DNA of 5,343 nt from Anaerolineales bacterium (GCA_030593425.1 JAUVHF010000117.1:1-5343), one strand, 5' to 3'. Shown: positions 1 through 5,343, counted from the stretch's first letter. Numbers and translations: made by a program. The notes: generated by a model from the sequence alone, not told the origin.

Positions 1-490
1 CGGGGACTATCGCCTCCTCCGCGGGGAAACTTTTGTCCGGGTTGGTACCCACGAATCGAGCGCCTTGGCGGATGGCTATGGTGGCGGTTTTCAGTTTCTG
101 GTAGGTGAGTTGCCTGTCCATCCCCACGACCACGGCCTCTACATCCCTCTCTCCGAACTCGAAGCCTTGGGCCGCGAGGGCGGAGTATACCCCCCCCTCG
201 CCGATGAGGTAGAGTCGGGCTCCCTTAGGAAGGAGGTTTCCCAGATAGTCGGCCGTGGCCAGAGCCGAGGTGAGGATCCGCCGAGGAGAGACTTCGATGC
301 CCATCTCCTTGAGTACGGCGACATACTCCTCCGGGGTGTGGGTGGAGTTGTTGGTGACCAAGATGTAGGCGGTCTCTCTCTCCTCCAGATGGTGGAGGAA
401 CTCCTTGGCTCCAGGTAAGGGGCGGCGGCCCCGGTAGAGCACTCCGTCCACGTCGATGATTAGGTTCTTAATGGATGAAAGCGGTTTCAC
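1..490 (-). CDS. HAD-superfamily hydrolase, NagD / p-nitrophenylphosphatase type (HAD-IIA), 3' end cut by window
   Basis: The first 163 residues of an open frame that runs off the left edge. Motif I is DVDGVLYRG (residues 13-21), with D13 as the expected nucleophile and D15 as the acid/base. Motif II is VTNNS (45-49). VVVGMDRQLTYQKL (120-133) and FVGTNPDKSFP (146-156) are typical of the HAD-IIA cap region. The motif III lysine and the motif IV aspartates would lie in the missing C-terminal part; family members are usually about 250-280 residues. Such enzymes dephosphorylate small phosphorylated metabolites or nucleotides in the cytoplasm; the substrate cannot be read from sequence. The start is GTG, overlapping the TGA stop of the upstream yqeC-mocA gene by 4 nt (GTGA), with AGGAG 6 nt before it. 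This implies translational coupling. The frame contains no stop and was translated by hand. The family call is firm; any role in cofactor housekeeping is inference from position only. Confidence 0.9.
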   Translation of the reverse strand, partial: MKPLSSIKNLIIDVDGVLYRGRRPLPGAKEFLHHLEERETAYILVTNNSTHTPEEYVAVLKEMGIEVSPRRILTSALATADYLGNLLPKGARLYLIGEGGVYSALAAQGFEFGERDVEAVVVGMDRQLTYQKLKTATIAIRQGARFVGTNPDKSFPAEEAIVP

Positions 491-1848
491 TCCTCGCTCC
501 TCAGACGCCCTAGATCTTCCAAGGTGTCGATGTCCAGGAAGTAGTCTCCCGAATCCACCTCCACCCATTCTACCAGATGGCGATGTTTCTCGATGAGGCT
601 CCTTCCCCCTTCCTCTCCCCGCAAACCCAGAAGTTCGGGGAAGAGGGAACGAGCGAAGAGCACTGGGTTCCCCCGTCGGCCTCGAAAGCGAGGGGCCACG
701 ATGGGGGCTAGGGTGCGGCGGTGTCTGGTGATGAGGCTATCTACTAGTCGGGGCGTCACCTTGGGTTGGTCGGCCAGGAAGAAGAGGCAAGCCTCAAATT
801 GAGGGGAGAGGGCGCGTAGGCCCACACGGAGGGAACCGCTCAGCCCTTGGGGCCACTCTTCGTTGACTACCACCTTTATCCCTCTTAAGAGGGGCCGGAT
901 CTCCTCTACTCGGTGCCCCAAGGCGACCACCACCTCTTGAAGAGGGGAGGAGAGGGCTACCTCCACCACATGCTCCAGCATCGTCTTTTCGCCTAGGGGC
1001 AGGAGTTGTTTGGGGCGCCCCAGACGGCGGGATTCGCCGGCCGCCAAGATGATGCCCGCCACCTTCGTCCAGCACTCGAGAACGGGTCCCACGGGATCCT
1101 GTAAGGAGTCAGGTTCTGCCACCGCGCCTAGAAGCACTCGATCTATGGAGTTAGCGGATATGAGATAGTTGGCTACCTCTTGGGCTGGTGCCAAGGTTGA
1201 GGAGTCCACCTTGTTGATGAGGGGGATCACTCGGGCTGAAGGGGGAGCGTTCTTGAGCCCCCCTTCTGGGTGAGCGATGACCTGGGCCGCTACCTCTGGC
1301 GTGACGAGGTCTCCCAGGGAGGCTCCTATCAGCCGAGCGACCAGTTGGGGGCGGTGGGCGATTCTCTCATTGAGGGGCTGGCCTAGGGCATCGGCGGCCA
1401 TCATGGGAACCAGGATGCTGGTGGCCGGGGGGACCGGGGGCTCGTAGGGAGCGGGGGCCTTGAGGGAGCGGCCCCGGGCCCCATCGGCCTCCACGATGAG
1501 GGCCTCTATCGAGGGAAGGGTGGCCAGTTTGCTCACCAGTTCAGGCTGGAGGCCCACCAATTTGCCTTTTTCATTCTGCTTCTGCTTGGTAGCCACGGTA
1601 AGGTGGTGGTGGCTCTTCAGGGCTCGTTCCACCTTCTGGAGGAGTAGGGTGGAGTTGGCTTCCAGGATCGTCTCTTCGCTCTGTTGAGGGGTGGGGGGAC
1701 GGATCATGGCGGTGGTAGTGGTCACCACGCGCCAGCCGAGGCTCACCAGTTCGTGGGCCAGGCGATACATGGCGGTGGTCTTTCCCCCAGCACCGACGAA
1801 GGAAACAATGTCGCCGCGAGTGATGGCCAAAGATTCTTGGAGACGCAT
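487..1848 (-). CDS. yqeC-mocA: Fusion of YqeC-like selenium-dependent hydroxylase accessory domain and MocA-like molybdenum cofactor cytidylyltransferase
   Basis: 453 residues with two domains. Residues about 5-240 resemble YqeC, a P-loop protein that marks genomes with selenium-dependent molybdenum hydroxylases. They carry a Walker-A-like GAGGKTT (19-25), the hallmark EADGARGRSLK (120-130) and NKVD (212-215), a guanine-specificity-like motif. Residues about 263-450 are a MobA-like nucleotidyltransferase: LAAGESRRLGRPKQLLP (268-284), GLSGSLRVGL (335-344), ADQP (359-362), GNPVLF (393-398), GGRSLI (414-419) and DIDT (439-442). MocA transfers CMP from CTP to molybdopterin to give the cytosine-dinucleotide cofactor used by xanthine-dehydrogenase-family hydroxylases. 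YqeC's biochemical step is not established. The ATG start fits the usual YqeC N-terminus, although no clear Shine-Dalgarno site precedes it. The gene lies downstream of a repeat cluster, probably with its own promoter, and is coupled to the HAD gene by a 4-nt overlap. Domain identities are strong; cytidylyl rather than guanylyl specificity is inferred from the MocA-like motifs and the partner domain. Confidence 0.92.
   Translation of the reverse strand: MRLQESLAITRGDIVSFVGAGGKTTAMYRLAHELVSLGWRVVTTTTAMIRPPTPQQSEETILEANSTLLLQKVERALKSHHHLTVATKQKQNEKGKLVGLQPELVSKLATLPSIEALIVEADGARGRSLKAPAPYEPPVPPATSILVPMMAADALGQPLNERIAHRPQLVARLIGASLGDLVTPEVAAQVIAHPEGGLKNAPPSARVIPLINKVDSSTLAPAQEVANYLISANSIDRVLLGAVAEPDSLQDPVGPVLECWTKVAGIILAAGESRRLGRPKQLLPLGEKTMLEHVVEVALSSPLQEVVVALGHRVEEIRPLLRGIKVVVNEEWPQGLSGSLRVGLRALSPQFEACLFFLADQPKVTPRLVDSLITRHRRTLAPIVAPRFRGRRGNPVLFARSLFPELLGLRGEEGGRSLIEKHRHLVEWVEVDSGDYFLDIDTLEDLGRLRSEE
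497..501 (-). promoter_or_regulatory. Shine-Dalgarno site of the HAD phosphatase gene
   Basis: AGGAG on the minus strand, 6 nt before the GTG at 490-488. It lies inside the last codons of yqeC-mocA and supports the GTG start that overlaps the upstream stop codon. Confidence 0.65.
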
Positions 1849-1904
1849 TCTGGATAAAAGGGTAGCAGAATTGGGCGAAAAATGGAAGGGAGGAGGGGTG
1901 AAAA

Positions 1905-2016
1905 TGTAGCGGCGCCCTTCACGGCGATGTTCTCCCGTCGGGCTTCAGCCCGACGCTACTGCATAGAGAGGAGGCTCGTCCTCTCTATCGGGAGGCCACA
2001 AGGGCCTTCCCCTACA
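1905..2016. repeat. Cluster of palindromes with inverted ends (MITE-like or intergenic palindromic repeat)
   Basis: A 112-bp non-coding stretch bounded by TGTAG (1905-1909) and CTACA (2012-2016). With flanking bases the inverted match is 8 of 10. Inside are three hairpins. The first, 1936-1955, has a perfect 9-bp inverted repeat (CGTCGGGCT / AGCCCGACG). The second, 1963-1988, has a perfect 10-bp stem (ATAGAGAGGA / TCCTCTCTAT) with a 6-nt loop. The third, 1990-2011, is an imperfect stem (GGGAGGCC against GGCCTTCCC, one-base bulge). A second inverted pair, GTAGCG (1906-1911) and CGCTAC (1954-1959), encloses the left half. There is no coding frame and no U-tract that would make it a standard terminator. 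It looks like an interspersed repeat of composite build; copy number elsewhere is unknown. Confidence 0.7.
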
Positions 2017-2022
2017 TTCTGG

Positions 2023-2046
2023 TTGTCAGGAGGAAACTCCTGATAA
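2023..2046. repeat. Hairpin repeat 15 nt past the acetyltransferase stop
   Basis: A 7-bp perfect stem, TCAGGAG / CTCCTGA (2026-2032 and 2037-2043), closes a GAAA loop on the plus strand. It extends to 10 pairs with one G-T wobble. In the transcript direction it follows the GNAT stop codon, but the bases after it (ACAACCAGAATG) are not a U-tract, so a classical terminator is unlikely. Its core GTCAGG-GGAAA-CCTG pattern recurs at 2678-2695 on the other side of the gene. Confidence 0.6.
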
Positions 2047-2061
2047 TACTGAAAGCCCGGG

Positions 2062-2583
2062 TTATACGCAGTCGGCTACTGTGTTCTTGAGCTCCCATTT
2101 CAACAAGCTTCCCTCCATCTCCAAGCGCTGCATTCCTAATTTCTCGAGAACACGAATAGACGGAACATTATCTGTAGCACATTCAGCGATAATTCTTTTC
2201 ACATCCTGTTGAGCGAATCCCCAATCAATCAATGCTTGTACCGCTTCGAAGGCATATCCTTGCCTTCTATACGCAGGGACAACGCTATAGCCAATCTCCA
2301 CCATTCCTTCTCGATCTGGTTTTCCCTTAAATCCTAGATCGCCAATAATCATCCGCTCTGCCCTAAGAACCATTAACCAAACGCCCCATCCGAGCAGCGA
2401 CGGATCTGTTTCAAGTTGCTGTGCATAGAAAGGCAGAAACTCTTGGAGATCTTGTGCGGGCCAATCATCGGGCACTTGCACTCCCAACAGTGTCTTCATA
2501 TCAGTTCTGTTTCTGACAATTGCTTGCGTAGCTTCAACTGAACAGGGAAAGAGGTCGAGTCGCCTGGTTTGTAGACGTATCAA
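2062..2583 (-). CDS. GNAT-family N-acetyltransferase (RimJ/RimL-like)
   Basis: 173 residues, a normal length for a single-domain GNAT protein that transfers acetyl from acetyl-CoA to an amine. The N-terminus MIRLQTRRLDLFP is typical of the RimJ/RimL-like group. The acetyl-CoA pyrophosphate loop is in EIGYSVVPAYRRQGYAFEAV (96-115), with R106-R107-Q108-G109-Y110-A111. NVPSIRVLEKLGM (139-151) is the usual C-terminal motif with the conserved Asn. The start is TTG, preceded by a purine-rich GGGAGGGGGGG stretch that can serve as ribosome binding site; the next internal Met is at residue 29, inside the fold. Base composition differs from its neighbours: about 46% G+C in three sampled lines against about 67% in flanking genes, with more A/T-ending codons. 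The gene stands alone, with non-coding DNA on both sides and similar hairpins on each flank. The acceptor substrate is unknown. Recent acquisition is likely but inferred. Confidence 0.88.
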   Translation of the reverse strand: MIRLQTRRLDLFPCSVEATQAIVRNRTDMKTLLGVQVPDDWPAQDLQEFLPFYAQQLETDPSLLGWGVWLMVLRAERMIIGDLGFKGKPDREGMVEIGYSVVPAYRRQGYAFEAVQALIDWGFAQQDVKRIIAECATDNVPSIRVLEKLGMQRLEMEGSLLKWELKNTVADCV

Positions 2584-2674
2584 GCCCCCCCTCCCTTCTG
2601 GGCCTGGTGATCACACAGTAATTACGTATAGCTGCTTGTGTGTTTGTGAAGTGCCAAAGCCATTTAGATGAGGA

Positions 2675-2700
2675 TAGGTCAGGTATGGAAACCTGCCCTA
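2675..2700. repeat. Hairpin repeat just after the Fe-S flavoprotein gene
   Basis: The arms TAGGTCAGGT (2675-2684) and ACCTGCCCTA (2691-2700) pair over 10 positions with one mismatch around a 6-nt loop. It begins 5 nt past the flavoprotein stop codon, so it could stabilise the 3' end of the operon transcript. No U-tract follows on the minus strand, which argues against a simple intrinsic terminator. It shares GTCAGG, GGAAA and CCTG in the same order and 18-nt span as the hairpin at 2023-2046. Confidence 0.6.
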
Positions 2701-2705
2701 CTCTT

Positions 2706-3800
2706 CTAGTCTGGCATGGTCAGGGCCCGGGTGGGGCAACGGGTGACGCAGAGGCCGCAGCCGTAGCAGAGGTCCTCGTCCACTTGGGCCTTATCGTCGA
2801 TGATGTTTATGGCGTCGTAGACGCAAGATATCTCACATAGTCGGCAAGCGTTGCATAGGTCGAGGTCAACGAGGGGCGGTAGGTGAGTGGTGCGGAAGTC
2901 GCGCTGTCTTAGTCGCTGGATGGTCAGTCCCTTGATGTCGTTCACCGAGGCGTAGCCGTGAGAGTCGAGCCAGACCTCCATCTCTCGGGCTATCTTGCCG
3001 AAGACGGAGGGACCGCGAAGGATGGCGGCGGTGCAAAGTTGGACGGCGGAGGCCCCCACCATGAAATGCTCGATGGCGTCGGTGCCTCGGGAGATGCCCC
3101 CACAGCCGAAGACGGGTATATCTACGCTCCGCGCCACATCGAAGACGCAACGCAAAGCCAGGGGTTTGAGGGCCTGGCCGGAAAGCCAACCGTACCCCTC
3201 CTCGCTCCCCATCAGCGGAAGCCCGGTCTCCACATCTATCCCTAGGCAGGGGCCAAAGGAGTTGATGGCTACGATCCCGTCGGCTCCCGCCTCTTGGGCC
3301 GCCTGGGCGGCGGCTTTCATCTCCCTCCCCAAGGGGCTGAGTTTGACGAAGATGGGCACTTGTACCGCGGCCTTGGCTGCCTGGATAGCCTCGATCATAG
3401 GCCGCGGATCCTCGCCGATGTAATGGGTGCTCAACTCCAAGGCGTCAGCGAAGGGCTTTACCTTGGGAGCGAGTTCTGCGATCTGATCGGCGGTGTAGCC
3501 CAGGCTGATGATGAGGGGGAGCCCCGTCTCCTTAGCCATGGCGTACTCTTTCTCTATGAACTGTTCAGGGGGGAGTTCCGACCAGAGTTCGGTGTTGAGC
3601 ATGGAGGCCTTGCCGAATTGGGCCATGCAGGGCTCGGGGACTTGAGCGGCGGTGGTGGAGATGGTCTTGGCCACGATGCCGCCGGCTCCTCCCCGGGCGC
3701 AGGCTACCATAGCCTGGCCGTTCCAGGTAGGGGGGCCGGCCGCGGTCAGGATGGGGTTTTTGAATTTCAAGCCACAGATCTCTACTTTAAGGTCGGCCAT
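2706..3800 (-). CDS. Dihydroorotate/dihydropyrimidine-dehydrogenase-like flavoprotein with two [4Fe-4S] motifs
   Basis: 364 residues. Residues about 3-290 form an FMN-binding TIM barrel of the DHOD/PreA family: KNPILTAAGPP (14-24), VKLSP (152-156), AINSFGP (178-184), GCGGI (232-236) and the phosphate-site-like GASAVQLCTAIL-type strand near 249-261. The C-terminus holds two ferredoxin motifs: C316-X2-C319-X2-C322-X3-C326, and C345-X2-C348-X2-C351-X3-C355 followed by Pro. The layout matches the C-terminal part of dihydropyrimidine dehydrogenase and PreA, which pass electrons between Fe-S clusters and FMN. The usual catalytic N-x-S-C-P loop is replaced by ELSTHYIGED (122-131), so the substrate is probably not a standard pyrimidine. 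The start is ATG at 3800, chosen over an in-frame GTG at 3812 because GGAGG lies 5 nt before the ATG. The first 19 nt overlap the preceding Cys-rich gene. It is the last gene of the ssnA operon, which suggests a redox step in N-heterocycle catabolism; that role is inference. Confidence 0.88.
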   Translation of the reverse strand: MADLKVEICGLKFKNPILTAAGPPTWNGQAMVACARGGAGGIVAKTISTTAAQVPEPCMAQFGKASMLNTELWSELPPEQFIEKEYAMAKETGLPLIISLGYTADQIAELAPKVKPFADALELSTHYIGEDPRPMIEAIQAAKAAVQVPIFVKLSPLGREMKAAAQAAQEAGADGIVAINSFGPCLGIDVETGLPLMGSEEGYGWLSGQALKPLALRCVFDVARSVDIPVFGCGGISRGTDAIEHFMVGASAVQLCTAAILRGPSVFGKIAREMEVWLDSHGYASVNDIKGLTIQRLRQRDFRTTHLPPLVDLDLCNACRLCEISCVYDAINIIDDKAQVDEDLCYGCGLCVTRCPTRALTMPD

Positions 3801-4123
3801 TCTTTCCTCCACCAGGAGCCGAAAGTGGCATCCTCCCGTTCGGTCTCCCTATAGTCTTTACAACGGTGATCCACCCTCACTATCGCTTTTCTCACGGTTT
3901 CCCCTTCTCCCTTCTTTCTAGGCCAGCCGGGGACCAGGCGGCGAATAGATAAGGTGCAGTACCCCGAGCCGCCCCCGCTCATCTGATGGGAGAGGGGGGA
4001 GAAACAGAAATGGTGGCAAGAGCCACAACCTTCGATGAAGTGGCCACCTCCTCGGCAGAGGGGACAGGTCTCTTCATCTCCAACCTTGCCCCACCCTGCG
4101 CAGAGGTTACACCTTTTGGCCAC
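3782..4123 (-). CDS. Small nine-cysteine protein, zinc-ribbon-like, unknown function
   Basis: 113 residues that I do not recognise as a named family. The N-terminal part has CNLC (5-8) and CPLC (20-23), a CX2C-X11-CX2C site with CxGxG-like spacing that recalls the DnaJ zinc finger. A second group follows: C33-G-S-C36, C40, C56 in GYC, and C88 in RCKDY. This could form a second zinc site or an Fe-S cluster. The segment after about residue 60 is basic, and no membrane helix or signal peptide is seen. The GTG start directly abuts the TAG stop of the membrane-protein gene, with GAGG 5 nt upstream. The 3' end overlaps the Fe-S flavoprotein gene by 19 nt and contains its ribosome binding site. The tight packing suggests that it works with, or helps assemble, the flavoprotein. 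It could equally be a rubredoxin-like or regulatory zinc protein. That the gene is real is well supported by packing and motifs; its function is open. Confidence 0.75.
   Translation of the reverse strand: MAKRCNLCAGWGKVGDEETCPLCRGGGHFIEGCGSCHHFCFSPLSHQMSGGGSGYCTLSIRRLVPGWPRKKGEGETVRKAIVRVDHRCKDYRETEREDATFGSWWRKEWPTLK
3806..3810 (-). promoter_or_regulatory. Shine-Dalgarno site that fixes the flavoprotein start
   Basis: GGAGG on the minus strand, 5 nt before the ATG at 3800-3798. It lies inside the end of the upstream Cys-rich gene. The alternative GTG at 3812 has no such site upstream, so the shorter protein is preferred. Confidence 0.75.
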
Positions 4124-4351
4124 CTAGACCTCTTCGTCATTCTCTACCTCGTGGACCGCCTGGGCTATGGCCCAGGAGACGACCCCCCAGGTGGCGAAGG
4201 AGATGAGGAGGGCGATAACAAGGCCCAGTAGGTCTCCCCTCTCCTGGAACCAGCCCAGGAGGGCCAAAAGGGCACCCAGAGCGCCGAAGAAGAGCCCCAC
4301 CTTAACGGGGGTTGTGGCGCGAGTCCAAAGGTAGCGGATTCTCTCTGACAT
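4124..4351 (-). CDS. Small two-helix membrane protein, unknown function
   Basis: 75 residues from the ATG at 4351. Two hydrophobic segments, about residues 16-35 and 41-66, are joined by a short charged turn (QERGD, 36-40), so a helical hairpin in the cytoplasmic membrane is likely. The N-terminus is basic (R4, R6, R11, K17) and the C-terminus acidic (ENDEE, 70-74). By the positive-inside rule the N-terminus is probably cytoplasmic, and with two helices the C-terminus would be too. An in-frame ATG at 4369 would add six residues and overlap ssnA by 16 nt. The later ATG is preferred because GTGAGG precedes it by 8 nt and it follows the ssnA TAA after only 2 nt. No family was recognised. Its place between ssnA and the Cys-rich and Fe-S genes suggests a membrane anchor or small partner of that set, which is inference. 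Confidence 0.7.
   Translation of the reverse strand: MSERIRYLWTRATTPVKVGLFFGALGALLALLGWFQERGDLLGLVIALLISFATWGVVSWAIAQAVHEVENDEEV
4129..4132 (-). promoter_or_regulatory. Shine-Dalgarno site of the nine-cysteine gene
   Basis: GAGG on the minus strand, 5 nt before the GTG at 4123-4121 and overlapping the last codons of the membrane-protein gene. It supports the GTG start that begins immediately after the upstream TAG. Confidence 0.55.
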
Positions 4352-4353
4352 AG

Positions 4354-5343
4354 TTACAACCTCACCCATAAGTCTCGGGCCAGTTCCTGAGCGCGGGCGA
4401 AGATAGCCTCCTCATCGAGGGTAACTAATCTCCAGCCCCGCATGAGAACCTGCCCTCCCACGATGGTGGTATCCACCTGGCTCCCGTCCATGCCAAAGAT
4501 GATATGCCAAGGGAGGTTTTCCCCTCGGAGAGGGGTAGGAGGAAGATAGCGCAAGAGGATGATGTCGGCGTAGGCGCCAACAGAGAGTTCTCCCAAGGAG
4601 CCAGGGAAGAAGAGTTTGGCTATACGAGCGTTATTTCGCGTAGCGATTTTCACTACCTCGTCGGCGGGCATCGCTTGGGGATCCCCTTGCACGTGCTTGT
4701 GGATCAGATAGGCGGTTTTCATCTCTGGGAACATATTGTTGGAGAAGCCGTCGTTCCCCAAACCGACCTCTATGTGGCGTCTCAACATGCCAGGGAGATC
4801 GGCAGCCCCGACAGCGTTATTCATGTTGGAGCGGGGGTTGTGGACTACCTTGGTTCTTGTCTCTCTGAGGATGTCCATCTCGTAGGCGTCGATGTGGACG
4901 CAGTGGGCGGCGATGGTCCGTTCCCCGAGGATGCCCATCTTATTCAGCCGCTCCACGACCCGAAGCCCCGACTTTTTGAGGCTGTCCCGGACATCGGCTT
5001 TATCCTCGGCCACGTGGATGTGGAAACCCACCCCTTCGGCGGCCTCCACTGCCTTCTTGAGGGTGGCGTCGGAAAGGGTGAGGGAGGCGTGGAGGCCGAA
5101 GGTGCCAGCGATGTGAGGACCGAACTTCCCACCTCTCGCTGCCCCGATGAACTCTCGGTTCTCTTTGAGCCCCTGGGTGGCCTTCTCCTCCCCATCCCGA
5201 TCCGAGACCTCGTAGCAGAGGCAGGCCCGCAGTCCGGCTTCCTGGACCGCCGAGGCGATGGTTTCCAGGGAACCTTCGATGGCGTTGGGGCTGGCGTGGT
5301 GGTCGATGAGGGTCGTGGTTCCGTGACGTATAGCATCCACTAG
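4354..5343 (-). CDS. ssnA: SsnA-like putative amidohydrolase of selenium metabolism, N-terminus cut by window
   Basis: 329 residues of the C-terminal part; SsnA is about 440 residues, so roughly the first 110 lie beyond the right edge. The frame is still open at the edge (a CTA codon precedes the first GTG), so the GTG at 5340 is not the true start. Counting from that GTG codon, the amidohydrolase metal-site motifs present are FHIHVAED (106-113), AAHCVHID (144-151) and GLGNDGFSNNMFPEMK (193-208), with H107/H109, H146 and D197 as expected ligands or catalytic residues. The usual N-terminal HxH pair would be in the missing part. HGTTTLIDHHASP (6-18) and CYEVSDRDG (42-50) are characteristic of SsnA rather than of general chlorohydrolases or guanine deaminase. 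The reaction is not established; the family is predicted to hydrolyse a cyclic or amidine-type nitrogen compound, and it occurs with selenium-dependent molybdenum hydroxylases. It is the first visible gene of the operon, ending 2 nt before the membrane-protein gene. Confidence 0.9.
   Translation of the reverse strand, partial: LVDAIRHGTTTLIDHHASPNAIEGSLETIASAVQEAGLRACLCYEVSDRDGEEKATQGLKENREFIGAARGGKFGPHIAGTFGLHASLTLSDATLKKAVEAAEGVGFHIHVAEDKADVRDSLKKSGLRVVERLNKMGILGERTIAAHCVHIDAYEMDILRETRTKVVHNPRSNMNNAVGAADLPGMLRRHIEVGLGNDGFSNNMFPEMKTAYLIHKHVQGDPQAMPADEVVKIATRNNARIAKLFFPGSLGELSVGAYADIILLRYLPPTPLRGENLPWHIIFGMDGSQVDTTIVGGQVLMRGWRLVTLDEEAIFARAQELARDLWVRL
4360..4363 (-). promoter_or_regulatory. 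Shine-Dalgarno site that selects the membrane-protein start
   Basis: GAGG (within GGTGAGGT) on the minus strand, 8 nt before the ATG at 4351-4349 and inside the last codons of ssnA. The earlier ATG at 4369 has only GCCCGAGACTT upstream, which is a weaker match. Confidence 0.55.

Noticed and set aside
65..418. Plus-strand frame of 117 codons and a minus-strand frame at 139-324
   Set aside because: Both are shadows of the HAD phosphatase, which starts at a GTG and carries DxDG and TNNS motifs in its own frame.
2584..2674. Promoter for the acetyltransferase gene
   Set aside because: Candidates such as TTCACA with TACGTA at 16-nt spacing exist, but the match to the -10 consensus is weak and no stronger pair was found.
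2675..2700. Rho-independent terminator for the ssnA operon
   Set aside because: The hairpin is in the right place but has a mismatch and no U-tract after it on the minus strand, so it is listed as a repeat only.
3801..3812. Upstream GTG start for the flavoprotein (four extra residues)
   Set aside because: There is no Shine-Dalgarno site before it, whereas the ATG at 3800 has GGAGG at 5-nt spacing and matches the usual N-terminus of the family.
2706..3812. Selenocysteine codon in the flavoprotein or the Cys-rich gene
   Set aside because: No in-frame TGA interrupts either gene, and all expected cysteine positions are ordinary Cys codons.
3294..3854. Plus-strand open frame of 186 codons opposite the flavoprotein gene
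   Set aside because: It is Gly-rich with no known motif and lies antisense to the DHOD-like barrel, which has family motifs in the minus-strand frame.
4504..5343. Long plus-strand open frame of 279 codons opposite ssnA
   Set aside because: It is antisense to a clear SsnA coding region with conserved metal-site motifs. Its translation has no recognisable domain and follows from the high G+C of the opposite strand.

Overview
All genes in this window lie on the minus strand, so transcription runs from right to left. The sequence is GC-rich: hand counts of two lines inside the main genes gave about 67% G+C. Starts are often GTG or TTG, and purine-rich Shine-Dalgarno sites and overlapping or abutting genes are common. 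The gene content (SsnA, YqeC, MocA, a two-cluster iron-sulfur flavoenzyme) points to an anaerobic bacterium with a selenium-dependent molybdenum hydroxylase pathway. The palindromic intergenic repeats look like those of Chloroflexota-type or related uncultured genomes, but that placement is a tentative impression.

Right block (2706-5343): a compact operon of four genes. It opens with the C-terminal three quarters of ssnA, a putative amidohydrolase tied to selenium metabolism and cut by the right edge. Next come a 75-residue protein with two predicted membrane helices, a 113-residue protein with nine cysteines, and a 364-residue dihydroorotate/dihydropyrimidine-dehydrogenase-like flavoprotein with two C-terminal [4Fe-4S] motifs. 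Gaps are 2 nt, 0 nt and a 19-nt overlap, so translational coupling is likely. The two small genes are the least understood part of the window.

Middle (about 1849-2705): an AT-richer GNAT acetyltransferase gene (about 46% G+C in three sampled lines) with a TTG start. A similar hairpin sequence lies on each side of it. Beyond it is a 112-bp cluster of palindromes with TGTAG/CTACA ends. This stretch looks like a later insertion between two functionally related blocks.

Left block (1-1848): a single polypeptide joins a YqeC-like P-loop domain to a MocA-like molybdenum cofactor cytidylyltransferase domain. A GTGA overlap couples it to a HAD-superfamily phosphatase of the NagD/p-nitrophenylphosphatase type, which runs off the left edge.

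Together the blocks suggest that the organism matures a molybdenum hydroxylase cofactor (YqeC-MocA) and also carries the accessory genes (ssnA, the Fe-S flavoenzyme) that accompany purine or other N-heterocycle catabolism. No hydroxylase structural subunit, selD or yqeB is inside the window. The pathway assignment therefore rests on accessory genes.
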